Assembly (NCBI RefSeq): GCF_016093275.1
Contig: NZ_JAEDAK010000012.1
Location: forward strand, 62,001-126,000
Source of the DNA: Inhella proteolytica
Lineage (GTDB): Bacteria > Pseudomonadota > Gammaproteobacteria > Burkholderiales > Burkholderiaceae_C
DNA: 64,000 nucleotides
Direction of reading: 5' to 3'
The notes under the pieces are model-generated. The model was not told the origin of the DNA and did no database searches. It saw nothing but the letters and a program-made list of their open reading frames with translations. Positions 54,303-62,805 of the stretch are shown here, one piece after another; the first letter of the stretch is position 1, and every line of letters starts with the position of its first letter. The position numbers and the translations under genes are program-made.

Positions 54303-56135
54303 TTGCCCGACGTCCCCGTCGCCGCGGGCGAAGGCCTGGCCCGGCGCAGCCTGCTGCCGCTGGGCCTGCGCCTGGCCGCCCTGTTGCTGCTGATGCTGCT
54401 GGCCGCCGGCGCCCTGCTGCGCAGCAGCCTGCGCCAGGAGCAAGGCGAGGCGCTGCAGGCCCTGGTGCGCGAGCGCGCCGCCAGCGCCAGCAGCCAGTTC
54501 CTGGCGCTCGACCACGCCCAGCAGGCGCTGCGCTCCGAGTACCTGCGCCGCTGGTCGCCCGCCGCCGAGCCCGATCTGCACGCCCGCCAGTCCCTGGCCA
54601 TCGACCTGGTGCGCCGCTACGGCCCGGCCTGGCCGGTGCCGGCCACGCTCTACCTGTTCGGCCCGGAGGACTACCGCGTCGGCGATCTGCCCGGCCGGCC
54701 GATGCCGCGCGCGCCCGAGCTGCCGGGCGAGGGCTGGTCCGCGCCCTTCCTGGACCCGCTGACTGGCGGCTGGCTGCTCACGCGCACCACGCCGATCGAA
54801 TCCGAAGGCCGCCTGCTCGCCCGCGTGGGCAGCGATCTGCGCCTGGCGCCGCTGCTCGCCCCCCTGCAGAGCGAGCTGCGGCCCGATGCCACGCTGGCGC
54901 TGTACGGCCCGGACGGCACGCCACTGCTGGGCGCCGCCGCCCACCCCGGCCTGGCCGGGCTGCTGGCCGCGGCCACGCGCCGGGGCGCGCACCAGTTGCT
55001 GGTGCAGGGCGATGACACCCTGGCCGGCCAGCGCCTGGCCGCGGCGCGCATCGAAGGGCCGGGCTGGTGGCTCGTCAGCCTGCAGCCCGAGCCGGCGCTG
55101 CCCGCGCCGCTGCGCCAGCTGCTGGCCGTGCTGCTGCCCCTGGCCCTGCTGGCCCTGGGCCTGGAACTGTGGATGCTGCACCGCCTGCTGCAAGGCCAGG
55201 TGCTGCAGCCCCTGCAGCAGCTGCTGCGCGCCAGCCAGGCCCTGGCCAGCCGCGAGAGAAGCGACCTCACGGCCCTGGCCGAAGGCGATCCCGCGCTGCC
55301 CGAGGGTCGGCGCGACGAGCTCGGCCAGCTGGCGCGCAGCCTGCGCCGCGCCGCCCAGCGCCAGCACGACGAGCGCCTGGACCTGGAGCAGCGCCTGGCC
55401 GCGCGCAACGAGATCCTGGGCGACGCCCAGACCGAGCTGCGCAGCACCCGCACCCAGCTCGAAGACCTGCAGAAGGCCCTGCAGATCCAGCACCACGCGG
55501 TGGTGGACGCCTACGCCGAGCTGGAGCGCCTGAGCGAGACCGACAAGCTCACCGGCCTGAGCAACCGCCGCTCGCTCGAAGAGCGCCTGAACCGCATGGT
55601 CAAGGCCTGGGGCGAGCGCCGCGGCCACCCGCCGCGCCACGCCTTCGTGCGCCTGGCCATCGACGACTTCGAAGCCCTGAACCAGCGCTACGGCCAGCAT
55701 GTGGGCAGCCTGGTGCTGGGCGCCGTGGCCACGCGCCTGACGCTGGCCCAGCGCGAGGGCGACTGCCTGGCGCGCTGGGGTGACGATGACTTCGCCGTGC
55801 TGATCCCGGCCGAGGAAGCGCAGGCCGCCCAGGCCTGCGCGCACCGCCTGCGCGCGGCGATGGCCAAGCACCCCGTGGCCCTGCCCTGGGGCGAGGTGCT
55901 GCAGATCGGCGTCTCGGTCGGTTTCGCCTGCTGGCCGCTGGACCCGCAGCGCCCGCAGCCCTGGGCGCTCTCGCTGCGCCTGGCCGACGTGGCGCTGGCG
56001 CTGGCCCGCGAGGAGTCGCGCGAGCATTGCCTGGGCCTGCAGCTGCCCGCCGGCCTGGACCTGCCGCCCGAGGACGTGGACCGCGCCGGCGTTGAAGAGC
56101 TGCTGCGCCAGGGGCGGCTGCATCTGTTGCGCTGA
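54303..56135 (+). CDS. Membrane GGDEF-like protein with degenerate active site but intact I-site
   Basis: About 610 residues with a TTG start. A membrane helix (about 20-42) is followed by a periplasmic sensor-like region (about 45-250), a second helix (about 270-290) and a coiled coil (about 320-400). A GGDEF-like domain closes it (DKLTGLSNRRSLEERLNRMV). The signature reads RWGDDDFAVLI, so GGDEF has become GDDDF; the upstream DxF...N region is also altered (LAIDDFEALNQRYGQH). The RxxD inhibitory motif (REGD) is kept at the right distance. It is probably a c-di-GMP receptor rather than a cyclase. Start choice is weak. Confidence 0.78.
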   Translation: MPDVPVAAGEGLARRSLLPLGLRLAALLLLMLLAAGALLRSSLRQEQGEALQALVRERAASASSQFLALDHAQQALRSEYLRRWSPAAEPDLHARQSLAIDLVRRYGPAWPVPATLYLFGPEDYRVGDLPGRPMPRAPELPGEGWSAPFLDPLTGGWLLTRTTPIESEGRLLARVGSDLRLAPLLAPLQSELRPDATLALYGPDGTPLLGAAAHPGLAGLLAAATRRGAHQLLVQGDDTLAGQRLAAARIEGPGWWLVSLQPEPALPAPLRQLLAVLLPLALLALGLELWMLHRLLQGQVLQPLQQLLRASQALASRERSDLTALAEGDPALPEGRRDELGQLARSLRRAAQRQHDERLDLEQRLAARNEILGDAQTELRSTRTQLEDLQKALQIQHHAVVDAYAELERLSETDKLTGLSNRRSLEERLNRMVKAWGERRGHPPRHAFVRLAIDDFEALNQRYGQHVGSLVLGAVATRLTLAQREGDCLARWGDDDFAVLIPAEEAQAAQACAHRLRAAMAKHPVALPWGEVLQIGVSVGFACWPLDPQRPQPWALSLRLADVALALAREESREHCLGLQLPAGLDLPPEDVDRAGVEELLRQGRLHLLR

Positions 56136-56176
56136 AGGCTCACACGCTGCTGCAGCGGGCTGGCACAGTGGGCCCC

Positions 56177-57016
56177 ATGCGCGCACTGCTAGCCCTCGCC
56201 CTGTCGGCCCTCCTGGCCGGCTGTTCCACCCAGGCCCTGCTGGCCGATGCCCTGGCCGCCCAGGGTCAGGACGAGGAGCAAGACCTCCAGCTCGCGCGCG
56301 AGGCCAGCGCCTTCTACCTGAAGCTGAGCGAATCGGTGCTGCGCGAGCAGCCCGGCCACAGCGCATTGGCCGGCGCCGTCGCGGGCGGCTTCACGCAGTA
56401 CGCCTACGCCTTCGTGGCCTTTGAGGCCGAGCGCCTGGAGAGCCAGAACCTCAAGGCCGCGCTGGCCCAGCGCCAGCGCGCTGAAGCCCTCTACGCGCGC
56501 GCCCAGGCCCATGCGCTGCGCGCGCTTGAGGCCCGGCAACCCGGCTTCGCCCAGGCCCTGGCCACGGGCGTGCCCACTCTGCAGGCCGATCAGCTGGGCC
56601 TGGCCTACTGGGGCGCCGCGGCCTGGGCCGCGCGCATCAGCCTGGCCAAGGATCGGCCCGAGATCGTGGCCGACCTGCCGCTGGCCCTCAACCTGGCCCG
56701 CGCCGCCTGGCAGCGCGACCCCAGCTGGGGCGCGGGCGATCTGGCCAGCCTGATGGGCACGCTGGAGGCCGCGCGCCCGGGCGGCAGCGCGGCGCAGGCG
56801 GCGCAGTACTTCGAGCGTGCACGGCAGCTTGGCGGCGGCCGCAAGGCCGGCGTCTTCGTGGCCCAGGCCGAGGCCCTGGCCACGCAGGACCGCGAGGCCT
56901 TTGAATCTCTGCTGCGTCAGGCCCTGGCCGTGGCCGCGCAGCACCCCAACCTGGCCAATGCCGTGATGCGCGAGCGCGCGCAATGGCTGTTGGACACGCT
57001 CGACGAGCGCTTCTGA
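56177..57016 (+). CDS. tatT: TatT-type TPR lipoprotein of a TRAP transporter
   Basis: A 279-residue lipoprotein (LLAGCSTQ lipobox, Cys about 16) built of helical hairpins in the TatT pattern (EASAFYLKLSESVLREQPGH, AYAFVAFEAERLESQNLKAA, AYWGAAAWAARISLAKDRPE). TatT trimers associate with a TRAP binding protein in the Treponema pallidum TPAT system. The binding protein starts 10 bp downstream and the permease follows, which matches the characterised gene order. It likely helps deliver a hydrophobic ligand to the TRAP system. Confidence 0.85.
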   Translation: MRALLALALSALLAGCSTQALLADALAAQGQDEEQDLQLAREASAFYLKLSESVLREQPGHSALAGAVAGGFTQYAYAFVAFEAERLESQNLKAALAQRQRAEALYARAQAHALRALEARQPGFAQALATGVPTLQADQLGLAYWGAAAWAARISLAKDRPEIVADLPLALNLARAAWQRDPSWGAGDLASLMGTLEAARPGGSAAQAAQYFERARQLGGGRKAGVFVAQAEALATQDREAFESLLRQALAVAAQHPNLANAVMRERAQWLLDTLDERF

Positions 57017-57026
57017 AAGGACTGCC

Positions 57027-58031
57027 ATGCCCCTGTTGAATCGTCGCCTCGCCACCCTGGGCCTGGCTGCCCTGTCACTGCCCGCAGCGGCACAAGCCGT
57101 GCAACTGCGCATCGGCACCATCGTGCCCAAGGGCAGCGTGCATCACCAGAGCCTGCTGGAGCTGGTGGAAGGTTGGCGCGCCGCGCAGGGTGCCGGCGCG
57201 AAGGCCGTGGTCTTCACCGACGGCAGCCAGGGCGGCGAGCACGAGCTGCTGCGCCGCATGCGCGTGGGCCAGCTGCAGGGGGCGATGCTCTCGGCCGCGG
57301 GCCTGCGCGAGATCGACCCCGGCGTGGCCGCGCTGCAGACCCTGCCGCTGCTGTTCCGCAGCTGGGAGGAGCTGGACCATGTGCGCGAGAAGCTGCGTCC
57401 GCAGCTGGAGAAGCGCCTGGCCGACAAGGGCTTCATCGTCATCAGCTGGGGCGACGCCGGCTGGGTGCGCTTCTTCTCCAAGAACCCGGCGGCCAGGCCG
57501 GATGACTTCAAGCAGCAGAAGTTCTTCAGCTGGGGCGCCGAGCCCGAGCAGCAGGCCATCATGAAGAGTCTGGGCTACACGCCGGTGCCGCTGGAGGCCA
57601 ACGACGTGCTGCCGGCCATCCAGACCGGGATGATCCAGGTCGTGCCCACCACACCTTACTTCGCGCTGGCCACGCAGATCTACAGCAGCGCCCCGCACAT
57701 GCTGGACCTGAACTGGGCCCCGGTGGTGGGCGCGGTGGTGGTGACCCAGAAGGCCTGGGAGTCCATGAACCCGGCCGCGCAGGCGGCGCTGAAGACGGGC
57801 GGCGAGAAGGCCGGCCTGGCCACGCGCGCGCAGGCCCGCAAGGAAGTGGACGAGGCCGTCGCCGCGATGGTCAAGCGCGGCCTGAAGGTGACGAAGCCCA
57901 CGCCGGAGCAGATGAAGGAATGGAACGAGCTGGCCGAACGCCTGTACCCGCGCATCCGCGGCCAGATGGTGCCGGCCGAAACCTTTGACGAGGTGATGGC
58001 CCAGCTCAAGGCCTTCCGCGGCGCGCGCTGA
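57027..58031 (+). CDS. TRAP transporter substrate-binding protein (DctP/TatP type)
   Basis: A 334-residue periplasmic protein with a signal peptide (cleavage likely after PAAAQA, about residue 24). The DctP fold follows, with the LRIGTIVPKGSVHHQSLLEL start and the QTGMIQVVPTTPYFALATQI core (about 190-210). In TPAT systems it docks with TatT. The substrate is unknown; the conserved Arg that binds a carboxylate in classical DctP proteins is not clear here. It overlaps the permease gene by one base. Confidence 0.88.
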   Translation: MPLLNRRLATLGLAALSLPAAAQAVQLRIGTIVPKGSVHHQSLLELVEGWRAAQGAGAKAVVFTDGSQGGEHELLRRMRVGQLQGAMLSAAGLREIDPGVAALQTLPLLFRSWEELDHVREKLRPQLEKRLADKGFIVISWGDAGWVRFFSKNPAARPDDFKQQKFFSWGAEPEQQAIMKSLGYTPVPLEANDVLPAIQTGMIQVVPTTPYFALATQIYSSAPHMLDLNWAPVVGAVVVTQKAWESMNPAAQAALKTGGEKAGLATRAQARKEVDEAVAAMVKRGLKVTKPTPEQMKEWNELAERLYPRIRGQMVPAETFDEVMAQLKAFRGAR

Positions 58032-59833
58032 TGGCCCCGGCCGACCGCCGCCTGCCCGGCTTCCTGAGCGAGATCGAGGCCTGGGTCTCGGCCGCCGCCC
58101 TGGCCCTGATGGTGGCCGTGCCGCTGATCGAGATGGCGATGCGGCCCTTCCACGGCCCCGGCATCGACAACGCGCCGCTGCTGGTGCAACACCTCGGCCT
58201 GGTGCTGGCGATGTTCGGCGCCGTGGCGGCCGAGCGCCACGGCCACCTGGCCACGCTGGGCAGCGACTTCGGCTCCAACTTCGCCGGCCCCAAGCTGCTG
58301 CAGGCCATCACGCGCGGCGGCGCGGCTTTGATTTGCGGCCAGCTGGCCTATGCGGCGGCGCGTTTCGTGGCCAGCGAAATGGAAGCGCCCAGTGTGCTGG
58401 CCTACGGCCTGCCGATCTGGGTGGTGCAGGCCAGCATGCCGCTCGGCTTTGCGCTGTTGGGCATCAAGCTCGGTTCGCGTTGCAGCACGCGGCTGGGCCT
58501 GCGCGAGCTCGCGGCGATCGGCCTGCCTCTCTTGGGCGCGGGCCTGAGCTGGGCCTTCGACGGCCGCGCCCTGCCGCTCTTTCCGGGCGTGCTCGGGCTG
58601 ATCGTGCTGCTGCTGCTGGGCACGCCGATCTTTGCCGTGCTGGGCGCGCTGGCGCTGGCGCTGTTCTGGACCGATGGACTGCCGCTGGCCTCGGTGCCCA
58701 TCTCGCACTACCAGATCACCGTCAACCCCTCGCTGCCGGCCTTGCCCCTGTTCACCCTGGCCGGCCTGCTGCTGGCGCGCACCGGTGCGGCCGGGCGGCT
58801 GGGGCAGGTGTGTCTGGCCCTCTTTGGCAGCGGGCCGCGCGGCGCGGTGCTGGCCGCGGCGGTGCTGTGCTCGGTGTTCACCGCCTTCACCGGGGGCAGC
58901 GGCGTCACCATCCTGGCGCTGGGCGGGCTGCTGCTGCCGCTGCTGCGCCAGAGCGGCTACGAGGAGCAGCGCGGCATCGGCCTTGTCACCAGCGCCAGCG
59001 CGCTGGGCGTGCTGCTGGCGCCCTCGGTGCCGATGATCCTGGTGGCCATCCTGGTCAAGGTGCCGATCCAGCAGATGTTCCTGGCCGGCCTGCTGCCCGC
59101 GCTGGTGATGGTGGCCAGCCTGCTGCTGTTCGGTGGCTATCTGCGCGGCACCGTCGGCGTTGGCGGTGTCCGCCCGCCCGTGGGTGCGGCCCTGTGGGCG
59201 GCCAAGTGGGAATTGGCCGCGCCGGCGGTGGCCGTGGGCTCGATGCTCAGCGGCCTGGCCACGCCCACCGAAGCCGCGGCGCTCACCGCGGCCTACGCGA
59301 TGGCCACCACGGCCTTTGCGCACCGCGAGCTCGGCTTCACCAAGCTCGGCCGCGCGCTGATGGACTGCGCTCAGATCATCGGCGGCGTGATGCTGATCCT
59401 GGGCATGGCGCTGGCGCTGACGAACTACCTCATCGACGCCGGCATCCCCGACCGTGCGGTGGAGTGGGTGCCCGGCGTCATCCCGAACCGCTGGCTGTTC
59501 CTGCTCGCGCTCAGCGCCTTCCTGTGGCTGGCCGCAGCGCTGATGGAGATCTACGCCGCCATCGTGGTGCTGGTGCCCCTGCTGCTGCCGCTGGCGCGGC
59601 ATTACGGGCTGGAGCCCCTGCACTTCGGCATCCTGTTCCTGGCGGCCATGGAGCTGGGCTTTCTGTGCCCGCCCGCCGGCATGAACATCTACTTCGCGGC
59701 GGCCATGTTCAACAAGCCGCTGGCCCAGGTGGCCAAGGCGGTGGCGCCGGCCATGGGGGCGATCTTCCTGGGCACGCTGATGGTGGCGCTGGTGCCGGGG
59801 CTTTCGACCTGGCTGCCGGGGCTGCTGGCTTAG
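58031..59833 (+). CDS. TRAP transporter fused small and large permease (DctQM)
   Basis: A 600-residue membrane protein. The first about 170 residues hold the four-helix DctQ part. The rest is the DctM part with about 12-14 helices (PIFAVLGALALALFWTDGLP, FTAFTGGSGVTILALGGLLL, LLAPSVPMILVAILVKVPIQ, ALTNYLIDAGIPDRAVEWVP). Fused QM permeases are a known TRAP subgroup. Together with the TatT and DctP genes upstream it makes a complete sodium-driven TRAP transporter. Confidence 0.9.
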   Translation: MAPADRRLPGFLSEIEAWVSAAALALMVAVPLIEMAMRPFHGPGIDNAPLLVQHLGLVLAMFGAVAAERHGHLATLGSDFGSNFAGPKLLQAITRGGAALICGQLAYAAARFVASEMEAPSVLAYGLPIWVVQASMPLGFALLGIKLGSRCSTRLGLRELAAIGLPLLGAGLSWAFDGRALPLFPGVLGLIVLLLLGTPIFAVLGALALALFWTDGLPLASVPISHYQITVNPSLPALPLFTLAGLLLARTGAAGRLGQVCLALFGSGPRGAVLAAAVLCSVFTAFTGGSGVTILALGGLLLPLLRQSGYEEQRGIGLVTSASALGVLLAPSVPMILVAILVKVPIQQMFLAGLLPALVMVASLLLFGGYLRGTVGVGGVRPPVGAALWAAKWELAAPAVAVGSMLSGLATPTEAAALTAAYAMATTAFAHRELGFTKLGRALMDCAQIIGGVMLILGMALALTNYLIDAGIPDRAVEWVPGVIPNRWLFLLALSAFLWLAAALMEIYAAIVVLVPLLLPLARHYGLEPLHFGILFLAAMELGFLCPPAGMNIYFAAAMFNKPLAQVAKAVAPAMGAIFLGTLMVALVPGLSTWLPGLLA

Positions 59834-59843
59834 CAGGCCAAAT

Positions 59844-60974
59844 TCACGAGGCCGCGCGCGGCCGCCGGCGCCGGCGGCCGTCGTCCATCGCCAGATTGGC
59901 GCGGCGGCAGGCTTCGGCCAGATCCTGCCGCACCGGGGCATGGCCGATTGAGAGCGTGGGGGGCGATTCGCGGCCGGCACCCAGCAGGGCCAGGCTCTGG
60001 TGCACGTCCACCTGCAGGCGCTCGCAGCAGGCCTGCACCTCCGATTCCAGCACCGCCTGCGGCAGCGCCACCAGGAAGCCACCGCCGCTTTGCCGGCCCA
60101 GCAGGGCGTGCGGCGGCATCAGTTCGCGCAGGCGGTTGACGAGCAGCATCAGCGCCTCCTCGTCCGGGGTCTCGCCAGTGTCGGTCTCCAGGTCCATCAG
60201 CACCACGCGGCCGGGGCCGTGGGCCTGCAGCCAGGCGGGCCAGGCGGTGTTGAAGCCCTTGCGGTTGAAGGCGCCGGTCAGCGGGTCGTGCGAGGCCAGA
60301 CGCTGCAGTTCCAGCACCATGCGGCCATTGAGCATCAGCGCCATGCCGGTGAGGGTGAAGAGCAGGGCGGCAAAGCCGGCCAGCAGCAGCCAGCCGTTGA
60401 GCGGGTCGTGAAAGGCCAGCTCGCCGCTGACCGCGCCGTCGCGCAGCAGTACCAGGGAGCGTGCCGCGGCAATGCAGGCCAGAGCCACCAGCCCGCCCAC
60501 GGTGAAGGCCGGGCCGAAGGGCGGCAGGCCGGTGATGGGGTGGCGCAGCAGGATCCACACGCCGGTCAGGCTCCAGCCCACCACCAGCAGGCTGAAGCCG
60601 AGCACGCGCGGAGAGACGTCGCTGCGCGACTCCGGGTAGAACTGGATCAGCAGGGCCATGGCGGCCATGCTGAGCGCCAGCGGCAGCCAGGGTGCGCCGC
60701 GGCCCACGAAGCGGGCGATGCCGGCCACCAGCAGGCCGAAGATGAGCACGGTGTTGGCGCCGCGCAGGCTCACCAGCAGGCTGTCGTCCAGGCGCGGGGC
60801 CAGCGCCACCATCAGAAAGCTGATGGCCGCAGCCAGCGCCGAGCCGGCGAACAGCAGCGCTCCGCGCGCCTCGACCCAGGGGTTGCGGATCGAAGCCATG
60901 ACGAGGCCGATGAACAGGCTGGAGAGCCCGCAGGCCAAGGCCAGCGAATGGGGCTCCGGAGCGGCGAGATGCAT
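59844..60974 (-). CDS. Membrane GGDEF-like protein with a lost signature
   Basis: A 376-residue protein. Six or more hydrophobic helices (about residues 10-210) precede a GGDEF-like C-terminus that starts LASHDPLTGAFNRKGFNTAW (about 228). The signature position reads RQSGGGFLVALP, with no acidic pair, and no RxxD I-site is visible. So it is unlikely to make or to bind c-di-GMP in the usual way; it may only sense a signal. It converges on the TRAP permease gene with 10 bp between. Confidence 0.75.
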   Translation of the reverse strand: MHLAAPEPHSLALACGLSSLFIGLVMASIRNPWVEARGALLFAGSALAAAISFLMVALAPRLDDSLLVSLRGANTVLIFGLLVAGIARFVGRGAPWLPLALSMAAMALLIQFYPESRSDVSPRVLGFSLLVVGWSLTGVWILLRHPITGLPPFGPAFTVGGLVALACIAAARSLVLLRDGAVSGELAFHDPLNGWLLLAGFAALLFTLTGMALMLNGRMVLELQRLASHDPLTGAFNRKGFNTAWPAWLQAHGPGRVVLMDLETDTGETPDEEALMLLVNRLRELMPPHALLGRQSGGGFLVALPQAVLESEVQACCERLQVDVHQSLALLGAGRESPPTLSIGHAPVRQDLAEACRRANLAMDDGRRRRRPRAAS

Positions 60975-61068
60975 GGGGGCGCACTCTAAGCCGTGGTCCT
61001 GCCCGGCACGGGTTTGTCCGGCCCCTCAGTCCGGGGTGGGGCGGCCCGCTTTTTTCACGCTCAGCCTC

Positions 61069-61809
61069 TCAGCGCTCCAGCAGGCGGTTCTGCCAGGCGG
61101 GGTCGCGCGCGAGCAGCAGCACGGCCTCGCTGATGGGCTTGAGCAGATGCGCCTTGTCCTGCGGGATGAGGATGTGGCGTTCGTACTCGTCGTGCGGCTG
61201 CGCGGCCACATGGAACTTGCCGCGCAGGCCGGGGCGCAGGGCCAGCAGCGCGTAGAGGGTGCGGCGGGTGGTGATGGTGGCGTCCGCGCGGCCCAGCGAC
61301 AGCATCATCAGCGCGGTTTCCTCGCTCTCGCTGTCCTCGCGGTGGATGCGGCCTTCGCGCACCAGCTCGTCCACGCCGAAGTAGTAGTAGCCGCGCGGCA
61401 GGGCCATGCGCATCCCCACCAGGGATTCTGGTCCGCTGTAGCTGACCGGCCTGTCGTGCCGCGAGACCACCACGTCGGCATCGCGCATCAGCGGCGGCGA
61501 CCAGAGGTAGCGCGTGCGCTCCTTGTCTTTGAACCAGCTCGGGTTCACGCCGACGACCAGACCATTCAGGCGCCCCGCCACCAGATCGGCCTCCAGCCGA
61601 CGCCGCGGCAGGTACTGGGTGCGAAAGCGCAGCCCCGGGATGCGCAGCGTCAGCAGCTCGGCCAGGTCGAAGTACAGACCTTCATGCCGGCCCAGGTGGT
61701 GCATATAGGGCACTTTGAGGTGATAGGCATAGAGCGTCACCTCCTCCGAAGCCTGCGCCAGCAGGGGCAGGGCCAGGGTGCTCAGGAACAGTCGGCGCGG
61801 GCAGGGCAT
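61069..61809 (-). CDS. Periplasmic solute-binding-like protein (PBP type 2, HisJ/amino-acid-like fold)
   Basis: A 246-residue protein with a signal peptide (LFLSTLALPLLAQA). It then follows the type-2 periplasmic-binding pattern (VTLYAYHLKVPYMHHLGRHE, GLYFDLAELLTLRIPGLRFR, RTRYLWSPPLMRDADVVVSR, LVGMRMALPRGYYYFGVD). No ABC permease is beside it. Such solitary proteins may be sensors' ligand units or orphan binding proteins. The ligand is unknown. Confidence 0.75.
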   Translation of the reverse strand: MPCPRRLFLSTLALPLLAQASEEVTLYAYHLKVPYMHHLGRHEGLYFDLAELLTLRIPGLRFRTQYLPRRRLEADLVAGRLNGLVVGVNPSWFKDKERTRYLWSPPLMRDADVVVSRHDRPVSYSGPESLVGMRMALPRGYYYFGVDELVREGRIHREDSESEETALMMLSLGRADATITTRRTLYALLALRPGLRGKFHVAAQPHDEYERHILIPQDKAHLLKPISEAVLLLARDPAWQNRLLER

Positions 61810-61903
61810 GACGTTCTCCAGGGCGGCCGAGCCACTGTAGGACGGAGAGGTTGATTGCGCCAGTCAGACGTCAGGATGGGCGGGCTGCGCGCCCTGCGGC
61901 GCT

Positions 61904-62704
61904 TCAGCGCGCCGGCCTGAAGAGGCGCCGCACTTCCTCGGCGCTCAGGTACTTGCGGTAGATCGCCTCCACGGAGCCGTCCTGCACCATCTGGCGCAGC
62001 GTGGCCTCCAGGCGCCGTCGGTCGGCCTCGGGCACCGTCTGGCGCTGGATGTACAGGCCCACGGCCTGCGGCTGCGATTCGGCCAGCATGACCACCCGCA
62101 CCTGGGTTGGCAGCAGGCCATCGTGCCGCTGCTTGGCGTGGATGGCGGAAGGGAAGAAGGCCGCCTGGAAGCGGCCTGCCTTCATGCGCTCGGCCAGGTT
62201 TTCGTAGTCGCTCGCCATCTCCACGCGGCCCAGCTCGCTCAGGCGCGCGATGCCCGGCGCCAGCCGCGGCCCCAGCGCCACGCCGCGCACCAGCCCCACG
62301 GTGACGGACTCCGCCGCCAGCAGCTTGGCCATGCTGTCGATGCCCTTGGGGGCATGCTCCAGCAGCAGCAGGTCGTGCGCCGTGGCCGCATATGGCACGT
62401 AATGGCCGGCGGCATCGCGTTCGGCGCTGGCCACCGAGGCCGGCATCAGGTCCAACTGCGCGCTCATGAATTCCAGCTGCACACGCGCCCGCGGGCGGAA
62501 CTGCAGGCTCAGCGAGCAGCCGCTGCGCGCCTCCAGCTCGCGCATCAGGTCCGGCACCATGCCGCGCAAATGGCCCTTCTCCTGGAAGACCGACCAGCCC
62601 AGGGCCGACACACCGACCTTGAAGGGGCGGGTGCATTGCGCCCACGCGGGCGGGCTCAGGCAAAGGGCCAGCAGCCAGAGCAGCGTGGAGCCGCAGCGAG
62701 TCAT
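61904..62704 (-). CDS. Periplasmic solute-binding-like protein (PBP type 2)
   Basis: A 266-residue protein with a signal peptide (LLWLLALCLSPPAWA, cleavage about residue 22). Homology to extracellular solute-binding proteins family 3 follows (FKVGVSALGWSVFQEKGHLR, MVPDLMRELEARSGCSL, LDLMPASVASAERDAAGHYV, YIQRQTVPEADRRRLEATLR). It is not part of an ABC operon. It lies next to a second such gene on the same strand with about 95 bp between. A terminator for IcmF lies just upstream of its start. The ligand is unknown; an added role in signalling is possible. Confidence 0.78.
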   Translation of the reverse strand: MTRCGSTLLWLLALCLSPPAWAQCTRPFKVGVSALGWSVFQEKGHLRGMVPDLMRELEARSGCSLSLQFRPRARVQLEFMSAQLDLMPASVASAERDAAGHYVPYAATAHDLLLLEHAPKGIDSMAKLLAAESVTVGLVRGVALGPRLAPGIARLSELGRVEMASDYENLAERMKAGRFQAAFFPSAIHAKQRHDGLLPTQVRVVMLAESQPQAVGLYIQRQTVPEADRRRLEATLRQMVQDGSVEAIYRKYLSAEEVRRLFRPAR

Positions 62705-62754
62705 TCCTTTCCCTTTCGGTCGCCCCGATGGCCGGGCTTTATACGTTGCCGGCG

Positions 62755-62784
62755 CCAAAAAAGAGGGCCTTCCGAAGAAGGCCC
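62755..62784 (-). terminator. Rho-independent terminator after icmF
   Basis: On the minus strand GGGCCTTC-TTCG-GAAGGCCC forms an 8-bp stem with a stable TTCG loop, followed by TCTTTTTTGG. It begins 21 bp after the stop codon of the icmF gene. Confidence 0.85.
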
Positions 62785-62805
62785 TGGGTTTGCGAGCGCG
62801 CCGGT

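Noticed and set aside
57680-60082. 800-residue open frame antisense to the TRAP permease
   Set aside because: The TRAP permease in the forward frame has clear helices and motifs; the reverse frame is Gln/Arg/His-rich noise.
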